From contig CAVSSL010000010.1 in the NCBI GenBank assembly GCA_963730585.1, positions 186,001-250,000 of the forward strand: a stretch of DNA of 64,000 bases, read 5' to 3'. The position numbers were made by a program, and so were the translations under genes. This document shows positions 37,829 to 47,050 of this stretch, one piece after another. This DNA comes from Pedococcus_A sp963730585. Its GTDB lineage: Bacteria; Actinomycetota; Actinomycetes; Actinomycetales; Dermatophilaceae. The notes beneath the pieces are model-generated. The model had not been told where the DNA came from. It searched no databases and was given only the letters and a program-made list of their open reading frames with translations. Each line of letters opens with the position of its first letter. Position 1 is the stretch's first letter.

Positions 37829-37950
37829 AGGTACTGCCCCTTGTGGTCTGGATGGGTGCGGACCGCAAGATGCGGCGTTTGCTGGCAGAACAGATCGTAG
37901 GGCTTCTTTGTTCCGTGGTCGCACGCGGCCGGCCGCGACACGCAGCCCCC

Positions 37951-38724
37951 TCAGGGCAGGTTCACAGGCCCCGCGAGCCGGGCCGGGTGCCCGGTGGAGC
38001 ACGAGCGCTGCACCGCGTATGCCGTGTGCCCGGTGTCCGTGGTCAGCACCACGACCGCGGCGGGCCGGCCGTCGAAGCTGCCGAGGTCGGCGGTGACCGC
38101 GGCATACGGCTCGGTGGTCAGCGCCGACAGGCAGGAGCGCAGGCCCACCACGGTGGCGATCGGGCCGATGCCGGGGGACTCCGCGCCCAGCGGGGGCACC
38201 GGGTCCCCGGCTGACGCCAGGAGCGCACGGGCCTGGTCGCCGAGGTGGTCGGAGGTGTAGGCGGTCTCGGAGTGGTGGATGCTCACCGCCGGCGCCGCGG
38301 ACTGGGCTTTCGCGTCCCCCCAGGTCTCCGCGCCGCCGGCGCCGTTGGTGTCGCTGCCGGCGTGCTCCCGCGAGACCGCGGCGGCTCCGGACGCGGCGTC
38401 GTTGCTCGAGCCGCCGAACAGGGCGCCGAGGTTCCCCGGGGCGGTGTCGGTGAGCAGCGAGGCGGCGCCGACGCCGACCACCGCGGCCGCTGCTGCCGCG
38501 AGGCCCGCGGTGCGCCACAGCGAGCGGTGCGGGCGACCCGCGCGGTGCAGCGGGTGCACCACGGGTCGGGCAGTCTGCTCGGCTGCGAGGCTGGCGGTGA
38601 TGCGGGCGACCAGGTCGTCGGGCATGGGGCCGGGGTCGGGCAGCGAGGAGAGCAGCGCGCGCATGCCGGTGGGGTCGTCGTCGGGGTCAGGTGGCCCGGG
38701 CGGCGGATGGCGCAGGGTCACCAC
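37951..38724 (-). CDS. anti-sigma factor-like membrane protein (RsmA-like)
   Basis: A 257-residue single-pass protein: a cytosolic N-terminus with a short helical anti-sigma-like region (PDDLVARITASLAAEQ), one membrane helix (TAGLAAAAAAVVGVGAASLL) and an extracytoplasmic Ala/Ser-rich domain with two conserved-looking cysteines. Position right after sigM matches M. tuberculosis Rv3912, the SigM anti-sigma factor. No HxxxCxxC zinc motif. It likely holds SigM at the membrane until envelope or redox stress. Confidence 0.75.
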   Translation of the reverse strand: MVTLRHPPPGPPDPDDDPTGMRALLSSLPDPGPMPDDLVARITASLAAEQTARPVVHPLHRAGRPHRSLWRTAGLAAAAAAVVGVGAASLLTDTAPGNLGALFGGSSNDAASGAAAVSREHAGSDTNGAGGAETWGDAKAQSAAPAVSIHHSETAYTSDHLGDQARALLASAGDPVPPLGAESPGIGPIATVVGLRSCLSALTTEPYAAVTADLGSFDGRPAAVVVLTTDTGHTAYAVQRSCSTGHPARLAGPVNLP

Positions 38725-38809
38725 GACGACCTCCTGGCAGGGCGGTTTCCGGCCGATGGTGGGGCCGGGAGGGCCGCTTCACAGCGGCGGGACTGACAGT
38801 TGTACGACG

Positions 38810-39382
38810 TCACGGGGCCCCCGAAGGTTCCGCGACCCCGGTGACCGAGGGTCCCAGCAGGGTGGCGAGGGCGGCCCGACCGCGGGCGCAGCGGGACTTG
38901 ACGGTGCCCTCGGGGACCTCGAGCACGGCGGCGGCCTCGGCCACGGGCAGTCCGTGCATGTCGACGAGCACGAGCGCGACCCGCTGGGCCTCGGGCAGGC
39001 GGGCCAGCGCCTGGTGCACGTCGAGGCGGGTCTCCACCTGGGCCGGGGCGTCGTGGCGGTCGGGCAGCTCACGCTCGGGCAGCGGTGTCACCGGCCGTTC
39101 GCGCCGCAGCCGGTCGAGGCAGGCGTTGACGACGATCCGGTGCAGCCAGGTCGTGACGGCGGCGTCGCCGCGGTAGGAGCCCGCCCGGCGGAACGCGGAG
39201 ATGAATGCCTCCTGGAGGCAGTCGGCGGCGAGCTCGCGGTTGCCGGTGGTCCGCAGGGCGACGGCCCACATGCGGTCGCGGTGGCGCCGGAACAGCTCAC
39301 CGAAGGCCTCGGGGTCGCCGGCGCAGTGCTGTGCCACCAGGTCGCGGTCGGCCCGCTCCCTCAGGGGCAGCTCCTCGCCCAT
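38810..39382 (-). CDS. sigM: ECF RNA polymerase sigma factor SigM
   Basis: A 190-residue ECF sigma factor. Region 2 (DPEAFGELFRRHRDRMWAVALRTTGNRELAADCLQEAFISAFR...GDAAVTTWLHRIVVNACLDRLRR) and region 4 (ALARLPEAQRVALVLVDMHGLPVAEAAAVLEVPEGTVKSRCARGRAALATLL) are complete. It lies between the murJ/kinase block and its likely anti-sigma gene, as in mycobacteria. Probably autoregulates this envelope/redox operon. Confidence 0.93.
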   Translation of the reverse strand: MGEELPLRERADRDLVAQHCAGDPEAFGELFRRHRDRMWAVALRTTGNRELAADCLQEAFISAFRRAGSYRGDAAVTTWLHRIVVNACLDRLRRERPVTPLPERELPDRHDAPAQVETRLDVHQALARLPEAQRVALVLVDMHGLPVAEAAAVLEVPEGTVKSRCARGRAALATLLGPSVTGVAEPSGAP

Positions 39383-39404
39383 GGCCGCCTTCCTGTGGCC
39401 GGAC

Positions 39405-41312
39405 CTACCGGACCGTCATCTCGGCGAGCGTGGCCCGGAATCGGCCGTCGTTCACCTGGCTCACCTTCGTGAACCACACCATGACGAACTTGCCGGTGGC
39501 CGTCCCGTCACCGGTGATGGTGACCTTGCCCTTCTTGCCGTTGGAGCTGCCGAGCTCGGTGGCGCCGTCCCTCGTGTTGTCCTCGTTCACGTAGACGGTC
39601 ACGTCGGCGGCGTCCGGCAGGTCGAGGTCGACCTCCTTGACCTTGGCCGTCTGGCCGAGGTCGACGATGACGCCCACGCCCGGCTTGAGGCCGCCGAGGT
39701 TGGCCGAGGCGTAGCCCTCGGAGCTCCAGAAGGTGGACTCGTCACCGTCGTAGACCCGCGGGGCCTCGCCGTTGCGCTCGCGGCCGTCGCCCTCGGGGTC
39801 GAAGCCGGCCGCCTTGAGGATGGCCAGCGGCTCACCGGCAGCCTCGGTGGTGGCGTCCTGGGTCGGGGTGTCGCTGGGCGTCACGGTCTGCGCCGGACCG
39901 GTGACGGTCACGGTCGGCCTCGGAGTGCCGCCCGACAGGTCGAGGCCGGAGCCCGAGCCGATCTGGGAGACGCCCCAGAACCCGATGAGGGTGGCGACCA
40001 CCACGAACGCGGCGATGATGGCCAGGGCGAGCTTGGACTGGTCGCGGGTGGGCGCGGCGGCGGTCTCCGGCGGGAGCATCGGCAGCGGTGGCTCGACGGC
40101 TTCGTCGCCGGCCAGCAGGGCGTCGTCGAGGAAGACGCGGTTGCGCTCGGCCCGCTCGTGGGCGGCAGCGCGCGAGGCCTTCTTCTCCGCCGCCTTGTCG
40201 GCCGCGGCCCGGGCGAAGCTGCCGACCTTGCCCGCAGCCGCCCCAGCGGCCTGGCCGGCTGCGTGCCCGGCGGTGCCGAGGGCGCCGGCCACCGCGGTGG
40301 CGGCTGCCGCAGCGGTGTGGGGCTGCTCGTCCTCGTCGGCCTCCCGGGTGGCCTCACCGGCGGCTGGCCCGTGGCGGTCCTGCACGGCGGGCTGGCGCCC
40401 CTGCTCCTCGTGCCCGCCCACGCCGGTCGAGCCGTGCGAGCCGTGGCCACGGGCGGCAGCGGGCAGGGGGAGGGCGAGGGTCTTGTCCATGCCACCGGCG
40501 GCGAGGTCGGCCATCGCGATCGGCTGGGTGGCGGTGCCGCCGAGCCCGCTGACCATCGACTTCGACCACGGTGCGATCTGCGTCGCGTAGTCGCCCGGCG
40601 TCAGCGGCCCCTCGTCGTCGTTGAGGGTGAGCCGGCACAGCGCGTCGAGGTCGCCCGGCACGCCGGCGGCGATCTCGGACGGCGCGGGCACGCCGCCGAC
40701 CACGTGGGGGGCGGCCTCCAGGCCCGGCACCCTGGTGGACAGGGGCCAGCGGCTGGTCAGCGCGGCATACGTGATGGCGACGACGCCGATGGCGTCGGCC
40801 CGTGAGGCGTCCGTGGAGTCCAGGTCGTCGACGCCGGCGAGGGCGGCGGCGGTGGCGAGGCCGGAGACCTTCACGGCCCCGTCGCCCGTGCGCCAGATGT
40901 GGTTGGGGGTCAGCTGGAGGTGGTGGAGCCCCCGGCCGCGTGCCGCCTCGAGCCCTGCGGCGGTCTCGCCGGCGATGCGGCGGGCCTCCTCCGACGGCAG
41001 CCCGCCCTGGTCGAGCAGGTGGGTGAGGGTGTGCGCCTCGTAGAGGGCCTCCTCGACGAAGAACGCGACCTCGTCGGACCGACCGACGTCGAGGATGCGC
41101 ACCAGCCGCTCGTTGTCGACGCCGGCGGCGCGGCGGGCCGCGTCGAGGGCTGCGTCGGCGTTCGCGTCGTCGGCGGCGAACACCACGACGACGACGTCGC
41201 GCTCGAGGGTGGTGTCGTGCGCGGACCAGCGCTCGGCGCGGGATAGCTGCGCGAGGCGGCGCTGGACGGCATACCGGCCCCCCAGCAGCGTCGATGGTCC
41301 TACGCCGTGCAC
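39405..41312 (-). CDS. MurJ-associated pseudokinase with discoidin-like exported domain
   Basis: A 635-residue protein: an N-terminal protein-kinase fold (residues ~10-270) in which the catalytic HRD and DFG are lost (the loop reads GLHHLQLTPNHIW and VKVSGLA), an Ala/Lys-rich cytosolic linker, one membrane helix (LALAIIAAFVVVATLIGFWGV, ~405-425) and an outside beta-sandwich domain (RVYDGDESTFWSSEGYASANLGG...VIVDLGQTAKVKEVDLDLPDAADVTVYVN) like carbohydrate-binding discoidin folds. In M. tuberculosis the same module is the C-terminal half of MviN (Rv3910), which binds FhaA; here it is a separate gene 50 bases after murJ. Likely a regulator of lipid II flipping. Confidence 0.85.
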   Translation of the reverse strand: MHGVGPSTLLGGRYAVQRRLAQLSRAERWSAHDTTLERDVVVVVFAADDANADAALDAARRAAGVDNERLVRILDVGRSDEVAFFVEEALYEAHTLTHLLDQGGLPSEEARRIAGETAAGLEAARGRGLHHLQLTPNHIWRTGDGAVKVSGLATAAALAGVDDLDSTDASRADAIGVVAITYAALTSRWPLSTRVPGLEAAPHVVGGVPAPSEIAAGVPGDLDALCRLTLNDDEGPLTPGDYATQIAPWSKSMVSGLGGTATQPIAMADLAAGGMDKTLALPLPAAARGHGSHGSTGVGGHEEQGRQPAVQDRHGPAAGEATREADEDEQPHTAAAAATAVAGALGTAGHAAGQAAGAAAGKVGSFARAAADKAAEKKASRAAAHERAERNRVFLDDALLAGDEAVEPPLPMLPPETAAAPTRDQSKLALAIIAAFVVVATLIGFWGVSQIGSGSGLDLSGGTPRPTVTVTGPAQTVTPSDTPTQDATTEAAGEPLAILKAAGFDPEGDGRERNGEAPRVYDGDESTFWSSEGYASANLGGLKPGVGVIVDLGQTAKVKEVDLDLPDAADVTVYVNEDNTRDGATELGSSNGKKGKVTITGDGTATGKFVMVWFTKVSQVNDGRFRATLAEMTVR

Positions 41313-41363
41313 GCTGCCTCCTCGGTGCGGTCGCGTCGCTTCACGTGGGTCGGGGTGTTCATC

Positions 41364-43025
41364 CTAGGGCGTGCCGCTGGAGCCGGGCCCACGGCGCGCG
41401 CGGACCCGGCGCAGCACCGGGTCGAGCAGCAGGGCCACCTCGCGCACCCGCAGGGCGTGCGCCACGGAGAGCGCCACGGGGAAGAGCACGGCCAGGCCGA
41501 CGACGACCACCACGACGGACGAGGCCCAGGTGAGGTTGCCGTCGGCGTCCTGCGGCAGCACCTGGCGCAGCCCCCAGACGACCGCGACGGTGGGCACCGC
41601 GGCCACCACGGAGGCGATGGCCAGGCGGACGTACAGCCGGGTGGTCGACCTCAGGTGCAGCGAGCCGAGCTTGCGACGCAGCAGCCACAGGCCGACCACG
41701 GCGGCGACGGTGTTGGAGAGCGTCTGGCCCAGGCCGACGACGACACCGGTGCGCTCGGGCGGGACCACCGCGGCCACCAGGTTGGCGGCGGTGGCGACGA
41801 CCGTGACGACGACCTGGAGGTAGAAGGGCGTCTTGGCGTCCTCGTAGGCGTAGTAGGCGCGCTGCACGAGGTAGAGCCAGCCGAAGGGCAGCAGGCCGAG
41901 CATCATCGCGACCATCACCCCGGCGATGGCGGAGGCCTGCTCGGCCGAGTTGCCGGGGAACGCGACGCGCACCGCGGGGGCACCGAGCACGACGGCGGCG
42001 ACGGTGGCGGGCAGCAGGATGACGGCGGGCATCTTCAGGCCGCGGGCGACGTCGCCGACGACCTCGTCGGTGCGGCCGGCGTGGGCGGCCTGGGACATCC
42101 GGGTGAAGAGGGCGGTCACCAGCGAGAGGGTGATCAGCGAGTGCGGGAGCATGAAGAGGAGGAAGGCCACGCCATACGCGGCCTTGCCGGCGCCCACGAC
42201 GCCCGCCTCGTCGAGCAGGTCGCCGGCGCGCGTGAGCACCTGCGACGTCACGATGAAGCCGAGCTGGCTCACCCCGATGGCGGCGAAGGTCCACACCGCC
42301 ACCCGCGAGGCCGACCCCAGGCCCGACCCGCGGATGCCCCAGACCGGGCGGTAGCGGAACCCGCTGCGGCGCAGCGGCACCACCAGCACCAGCGCCTGGG
42401 CGGCGACGCCGAGCGTCGCGGTGCCGGCGAGCAGCCAGATCATGGGGCCGGTCCACTCCCCGACCGGGACCTCGGTGCCGAAGGCGAACCGGAAGACGAC
42501 CAGGCCTGCGATGGCCACGACGTTGGCCACAGCCGGTGCCCACATGTATGCCGCGAAGTGCCCGCGGGCGTTCAGCACCTGTCCCAGCAGGGTGTAGAGC
42601 CCGTAGAGGAGCACCTGCGGGAGGCAGATGAAGGCGAAGGCGGTGGCCAGCCCGACTGCCTCGTCGCTCCAGCGTTGCGTGGAGAAGAGCCGCACCAGGA
42701 ACGGCGCCAGCATCGTGATGACCACGGTGGCGGCCGCGATGATGGCGAAGGAGATGGTCAGCAGCCGGTTGACGAACTCGTGGCCGCCGTCGTCGTGGGT
42801 GGCCGCCTTGGTGATCTGCGGGACGAGCACGGCGTTGAGCACGCCGCCGGCGAGCAGCAGGTAGAACTGGTTGGGCAGCGTGTTGGCGACGTCGAAGGTG
42901 TCGGCCGCCAGGCCGATGCCGACCACCGCCGTCAGCGTCGAGGTCCGGACGAACCCGAGCAGCCGGGAAGCCACCGTGCCCAGGGCCATCACCGCACTGC
43001 TGCGGGCCAGGCTGGCGTCAGTCAT
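41364..43025 (-). CDS. murJ: lipid II flippase MurJ
   Basis: A 553-residue MATE-like flippase with about 14 membrane helices, starting SSAVMALGTVASRLLGFVRTS and containing LPNQFYLLLAGGVLNAVLVPQITKA and RAYYAYEDAKTPFYLQ, all conserved MurJ stretches. It translocates lipid-linked peptidoglycan precursors. Start overlaps the stop of the DUF6049 gene (ATGA). Confidence 0.95.
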   Translation of the reverse strand: MTDASLARSSAVMALGTVASRLLGFVRTSTLTAVVGIGLAADTFDVANTLPNQFYLLLAGGVLNAVLVPQITKAATHDDGGHEFVNRLLTISFAIIAAATVVITMLAPFLVRLFSTQRWSDEAVGLATAFAFICLPQVLLYGLYTLLGQVLNARGHFAAYMWAPAVANVVAIAGLVVFRFAFGTEVPVGEWTGPMIWLLAGTATLGVAAQALVLVVPLRRSGFRYRPVWGIRGSGLGSASRVAVWTFAAIGVSQLGFIVTSQVLTRAGDLLDEAGVVGAGKAAYGVAFLLFMLPHSLITLSLVTALFTRMSQAAHAGRTDEVVGDVARGLKMPAVILLPATVAAVVLGAPAVRVAFPGNSAEQASAIAGVMVAMMLGLLPFGWLYLVQRAYYAYEDAKTPFYLQVVVTVVATAANLVAAVVPPERTGVVVGLGQTLSNTVAAVVGLWLLRRKLGSLHLRSTTRLYVRLAIASVVAAVPTVAVVWGLRQVLPQDADGNLTWASSVVVVVVGLAVLFPVALSVAHALRVREVALLLDPVLRRVRARRGPGSSGTP

Positions 43026-45211
43026 GCAGTCCTTTCGGGGGTGGGAACCGGCTCGGCGGCGTTGCGCGGGGCCGGCTTGCGGCGCACCGAGCGCCAGATG
43101 CCGAGCAGGAGGATGATCCCCGCGAAGCCGCCGAGGGTCCAGTAGACCCAGTCGCCGGTGGGGGTGACCTGCACGAGGACGTCGGCGCCCTGGCCGATGA
43201 CGGTGCCGTCGGGCGTGGTGAGGGTGGTGCGGATGGGCACCGGGCCCGCCGCCAGGGTGGTCACGCTGACGACGGCGGTGGCGCGGCTGTTGGCCCCGAT
43301 CCGCATGATGGGCGGCTGGTTGTCGATCCGCAGGCGGGGGTTGGCGGGCTCGAGGGTGAGCTTGACGTTCTCGACCGCGACGTCCAGGTCGTTGGTCACC
43401 GTGATCTGGAGACGGCCGGTGTCGGCGATGAAGTTGATGTTGCGCTTCGAGACCTTGACGCTCGTGGTCGTCTCACGGGTGGCCGTGACGATGCCGGCGC
43501 TGAGCCGGTTCCAGCCGGCCGGGCCGGCGCGCCACCGGGTCGAGGCCAGCTGCTCGGCGGCCCTGCCCCAGGTGCGGGTGAAGGCGTCGCCGTCGTCGCG
43601 GATCAGGCCGACGCCCCGCACGGTGGCCAGGTTCTGCTCGAGCGACTGGAGCCGCCGAGGGGTGAGCACGGGCTGGGCCGTGGCGTAGGGGTCGGCCGGT
43701 GAGGTGGTCGGCGCCTCGGTGGGGGTGGGCCGGGTGCCGACCTCCTGCGGCATCGGCAGCGCCTCCTGGGCGTCGGCCAGGAGGGTGTTGGTCGACACCG
43801 GCTCCAGCCACGGGATGTCCGAGACACCGCCCAGGAAGGCAGCCGCGGCAGTCGGGTCGGGGTCGAACGAGCGCGGGGCCGCCACGAGCACCGAGCGCGA
43901 CGAGGTGCCGGGCCGCTCGTCGAGCAGGGCGACCGTGTCGGCGATGAAGTGCTGGAGCCCGACCGCGGCGTCCGTCGGGCTGCTGGTCTGTGCGAACAGG
44001 GCGCTGAGGTCGTCGTCGTACCCGAGCACCGGGAGGCCGTCGGCGGTGCGGCGGTGGGCGTCCTGGGTGTTGCCGTCGAGCGGCAGGGAGGACTGGGCGG
44101 CGAGCTGCGCGCCGAGCCGGGGCTCCCGGTAGAGCCGGCGCAGGGCCTCCTCGCGGGCGTCGGTGTACCGGCCGTCAGCGGGCCAGGCGACGTCGGCGCG
44201 TCCGTCCAGCGCCCGAGCCACGGAGGCAGACCGGGAGACCAGGCCGCTCACGACCTCGGAGCTGGTGCCGGCGTCGGCGACCGCCGCGACGTCGGCGTCG
44301 GTGTCGGGCAGCACCCACGGGGAGTGCTGCGGCGCGCCCGCCCGGATCCGCTCCTCGACCGCCGAGCGCACGGCCGCCTCGCCGCTCGCGTCGTCGGCGG
44401 TCGACGAGCCCTCCGTCGAGCCGTTGGTTGAGCCCGGCGACGGACCCTTCGACGAGGCCGGCTCGCCGGTGCCCTCGGGCAGCAGGCTGGGCAGCAGGGT
44501 GGGGTCGATGGCCCAGGTGACGGGAGCCGACTCGGTGGTCTCGAGCACTCGCCCCAGCCGCGAGCTCGCACCGAGAGCGCGGCCCCACGCCGCCGTGCGG
44601 GCGTCGCCCTCGGCGCCGAAGAGGGCGGGGTCGGGGTCGAGGGTGAGCGGGACGACCCAGCCGAGGCGGAGCGGCTGGTACTGCTTCTGCCGCTGGTAGC
44701 CGGCGAACGTCCGCAGGCAGGTGCCGCCGACCTCGACCGAGAGGGGCAGGGCGCCGTAGGTCGGCTGCCGCAGCGTCGCGGCATCCTTGATGCTCACGGA
44801 GAAGGTCGTGGTGGCACCGGCGGCGAGCGAGGACCCGAGCTTGGCGCTGCCGACCTCCCGGCCTTGGGCGGGCCCCTGCGCTGCGGCCCACCGGTCGACC
44901 TGCTCACGGGTGGCGAGCGTCTGCTCGCCGAGCACGACGCGGGCCACCGGTCGTGGCACCGCGGCGCTGCCTCGGTTGGTCACCGATCCCCGCAGGGTCA
45001 CCGCCTGTCCGGGGGCGGCGATGGTGGGCGAGACGGACGAGAGGGTGATCTGGAGGCGCGAGTCCGCGGCCGGGGCGTTCGGCAGGTCGGCCGTAGCGGG
45101 CACGGGAGGTGCGGCGGCGCGCCCGGCGGTCGCCGGTGCGGCGGCCAGCCCGAGCGCAGGGAGGAGCAGCGAGACCACGGTGAGTGCCCGGCATACCCCG
45201 AGCCGGCGCAT
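43022..45211 (-). CDS. DUF6049 envelope protein (Rv3909-like)
   Basis: A 729-residue exported protein: signal peptide (VCRALTVVSLLLPALGLAAAPATA), a long extracytoplasmic region with an Ig-like domain near residues 45-150 and another before the C-terminus (NINFIADTGRLQITVTNDLDVAVENVKLTLEPANPRLRI), and a C-terminal membrane helix (WVYWTLGGFAGIILLLGIW) with a basic tail. This layout and its place directly upstream of murJ match M. tuberculosis Rv3909. Function not established; probably envelope assembly with MurJ. ATG 45211 overlaps the nudix stop; GTG 45214 is also possible. Confidence 0.85.
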   Translation of the reverse strand: MRRLGVCRALTVVSLLLPALGLAAAPATAGRAAAPPVPATADLPNAPAADSRLQITLSSVSPTIAAPGQAVTLRGSVTNRGSAAVPRPVARVVLGEQTLATREQVDRWAAAQGPAQGREVGSAKLGSSLAAGATTTFSVSIKDAATLRQPTYGALPLSVEVGGTCLRTFAGYQRQKQYQPLRLGWVVPLTLDPDPALFGAEGDARTAAWGRALGASSRLGRVLETTESAPVTWAIDPTLLPSLLPEGTGEPASSKGPSPGSTNGSTEGSSTADDASGEAAVRSAVEERIRAGAPQHSPWVLPDTDADVAAVADAGTSSEVVSGLVSRSASVARALDGRADVAWPADGRYTDAREEALRRLYREPRLGAQLAAQSSLPLDGNTQDAHRRTADGLPVLGYDDDLSALFAQTSSPTDAAVGLQHFIADTVALLDERPGTSSRSVLVAAPRSFDPDPTAAAAFLGGVSDIPWLEPVSTNTLLADAQEALPMPQEVGTRPTPTEAPTTSPADPYATAQPVLTPRRLQSLEQNLATVRGVGLIRDDGDAFTRTWGRAAEQLASTRWRAGPAGWNRLSAGIVTATRETTTSVKVSKRNINFIADTGRLQITVTNDLDVAVENVKLTLEPANPRLRIDNQPPIMRIGANSRATAVVSVTTLAAGPVPIRTTLTTPDGTVIGQGADVLVQVTPTGDWVYWTLGGFAGIILLLGIWRSVRRKPAPRNAAEPVPTPERTA

Positions 45212-45732
45212 CACTCGCTCCCGGACAGCCGCTGCCATGCCTGCCGGGCGATGCGCCGCTCGTTGGGGAACGTCAGGTGCCGGTGCGCCTCGGCGAGCGG
45301 CAGCCAGGCCACGTCGATGGCCTCCTGGTCGGGGTCGTTCTCGATGGTGAGGAAGCCGCCGGTGGCCTCGAGGAGGTAGTGGTGCACGTACTTGTGCACC
45401 CGCTTGTCGCTCGTGGCGAACCAGTAGTCGATGGTGCCGAGCTCGGTGAGCACCCGGCCCTCGATGCCGGTCTCCTCGGCGACCTCGCGCGCGGCGGCCT
45501 CGGCGAGGGTCTCGCCGTCCTCCATGTGGCCCTTGGGCAGGCACCACTCGACGCGGCCGGCCCGGTTGCGCCGCGCGATGACGGCGATGCGGGCCTCCCC
45601 CTCGAAGACGTCGACGATGATCCCGCCGGCCGAACGCTCCTCCACCGCGGGCAGCCGGCGGGCTCCAGTCCCGGGGCTCAGCCGCTCGGGGTCGCGCGGG
45701 ACCCGCTCGGGGTCGCGCGCGGGGGAGGTCAT
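45211..45732 (-). CDS. NUDIX hydrolase (MutT4-like)
   Basis: A 173-residue protein with a full Nudix box (GHMEDGETLAEAAAREVAEETGI) preceded by VEWCLPKGH and followed by DYWFATSDKRVHKYVHHYLLEA. It occupies the position of mutT4 (Rv3908). Substrate not known; homologues hydrolyse dinucleoside polyphosphates or oxidised nucleotides. ATG 45732 is a conservative start; GTG 45741 is in frame. Confidence 0.88.
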   Translation of the reverse strand: MTSPARDPERVPRDPERLSPGTGARRLPAVEERSAGGIIVDVFEGEARIAVIARRNRAGRVEWCLPKGHMEDGETLAEAAAREVAEETGIEGRVLTELGTIDYWFATSDKRVHKYVHHYLLEATGGFLTIENDPDQEAIDVAWLPLAEAHRHLTFPNERRIARQAWQRLSGSE

Positions 45733-45851
45733 GGCGGTCACTCTAACCAGCGTTCCTCGACATCGACCTGTGCGGCGCGGGCGCGAGCACGGGCGGCCGG
45801 GACGCCTCTCACATGGACGGAGCGGGGTTTCGGCGCGGCTATCCTTTCCGG

Positions 45852-46978
45852 GTGCTGCCGCAGACCCTCGCCCCGGAGCAGAGGGTCGCGACCCCGCGGA
45901 CACCTGGCCGCCCACCTCGGCTGACGCTGCTCGACGGTCTGCGGTTCCTGGCGGCCCTGGCCGTGGTCGGCTACCACTTCACCGGCCTGAAGACGACCGT
46001 GTGGGGCCTGCCCACGATGGCCGCCTTCCCGCACCTGCACGAGGTCACCCGGTACGGCTACCTCGGCGTGGACCTCTTCTTCTTCATCTCCGGGTTCGTG
46101 ATCCTCATGACGGCCTGGGGCCGGGAGCTGCCCGCCTACGTCGGCTCCCGCGTGGCGCGGCTGTTCCCTGGGTACTGGGCCGGGGTGCTGCTCACGGGCG
46201 GGCTCCTGCTGGCCACCTCGGGCGTGGCCGGCAAGGAGGTGACCATCCCGCAGGTCATCACGAACTTGTCCATGCTCCAGGAGCGCCGCCGGCGTGAGCC
46301 ACGTCGACGGGGTCTACTGGACGCTCTGGGTGGAGCTGCGGTTCTACCTGCTGGTCGGGCTGCTCATGCTGGTCGGCATCACCCGCCAACGCGTGCTGGC
46401 CTTCGCCACCCGTGGCCGGTCGTGGCCGCGCTCGCCACCACGACCGAGCAGGCGTTCGTGTCCGAGCTGCTGCTCGGCCAGTGGGCGCCCTACTTCGCGG
46501 CGGGGATGCTCCTCTACCTCGTGCACCGCGAGGGGTGGAGCCCGCTGCTGGCCTGGGGCTCATCGGGGTGCAGGTCGTGCTCGCCATGACGAAGGCCGCC
46601 GACTACGCCCACATCATCGAGCGCAAGGCCGGCGGCGAGGCCAAGTCGATCGTGGCGATGGCGGTGGTGCTGGCCTGTTTCGCCGCCGTCGCGCTCGTGA
46701 CCACGACGCGGCTCCAGCACGTCCGCTGGCGCCTGGCCACCACCCTGGGGCTGCTCACGTACCCGCTCTACCTCGTCCACGAGTACTGGGGGCTGTTCGT
46801 CATCTCCCAGCTGGCCGGCAGCCTGCCGCGCCCAGTGGTGCTCGCTGGTCGCCGTGCCTGTTCGTGCTGGGCCTGGCCTGGCTCATCAACCGCGTCGTGG
46901 AGCGCCCGCTCGCCCCCCTGGTCCGCCGCTGGGTGGAGCAGGGGCTGCGGGCAGCCTGCCGACCGCGCCACCACCTAG
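45852..46978 (+). pseudogene. acyltransferase 3 family (OafA-like) gene broken into several frames
   Basis: The order of conserved stretches is intact but spread over three frames: LDGLRFLAALAVVGYHFTG and YGYLGVDLFFFISGFVILM (first frame), then VDGVYWTLWVELRFYLLVGLLML after ~46295, ALATTTEQAFVSELLLGQWAPYFAAGMLLYLVHR after ~46425, GVQVVLAMTKAADY...ATTLGLLTYPLYLVHEYWGLFVI after ~46560 and LFVLGLAWLINRVVERPLAPLV after ~46850. These are hallmarks of membrane acyltransferases that modify surface glycans. At least four frame changes in ~1.1 kb point to a real pseudogene or a poorly resolved stretch. Confidence 0.75.
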
Positions 46979-47050
46979 GGTCATTCCTTGCCTTAACGGA
47001 CGCGTCCTCCGGCGCCGGCTCACCCGGGCCTTCACCTCTCGTCGTCTGTC

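Noticed and set aside
41332..41352. GCTTCACGTGGGTC as a fifth parS
   Set aside because: Four mismatches to the 14-base consensus; only the CACGTG core agrees.
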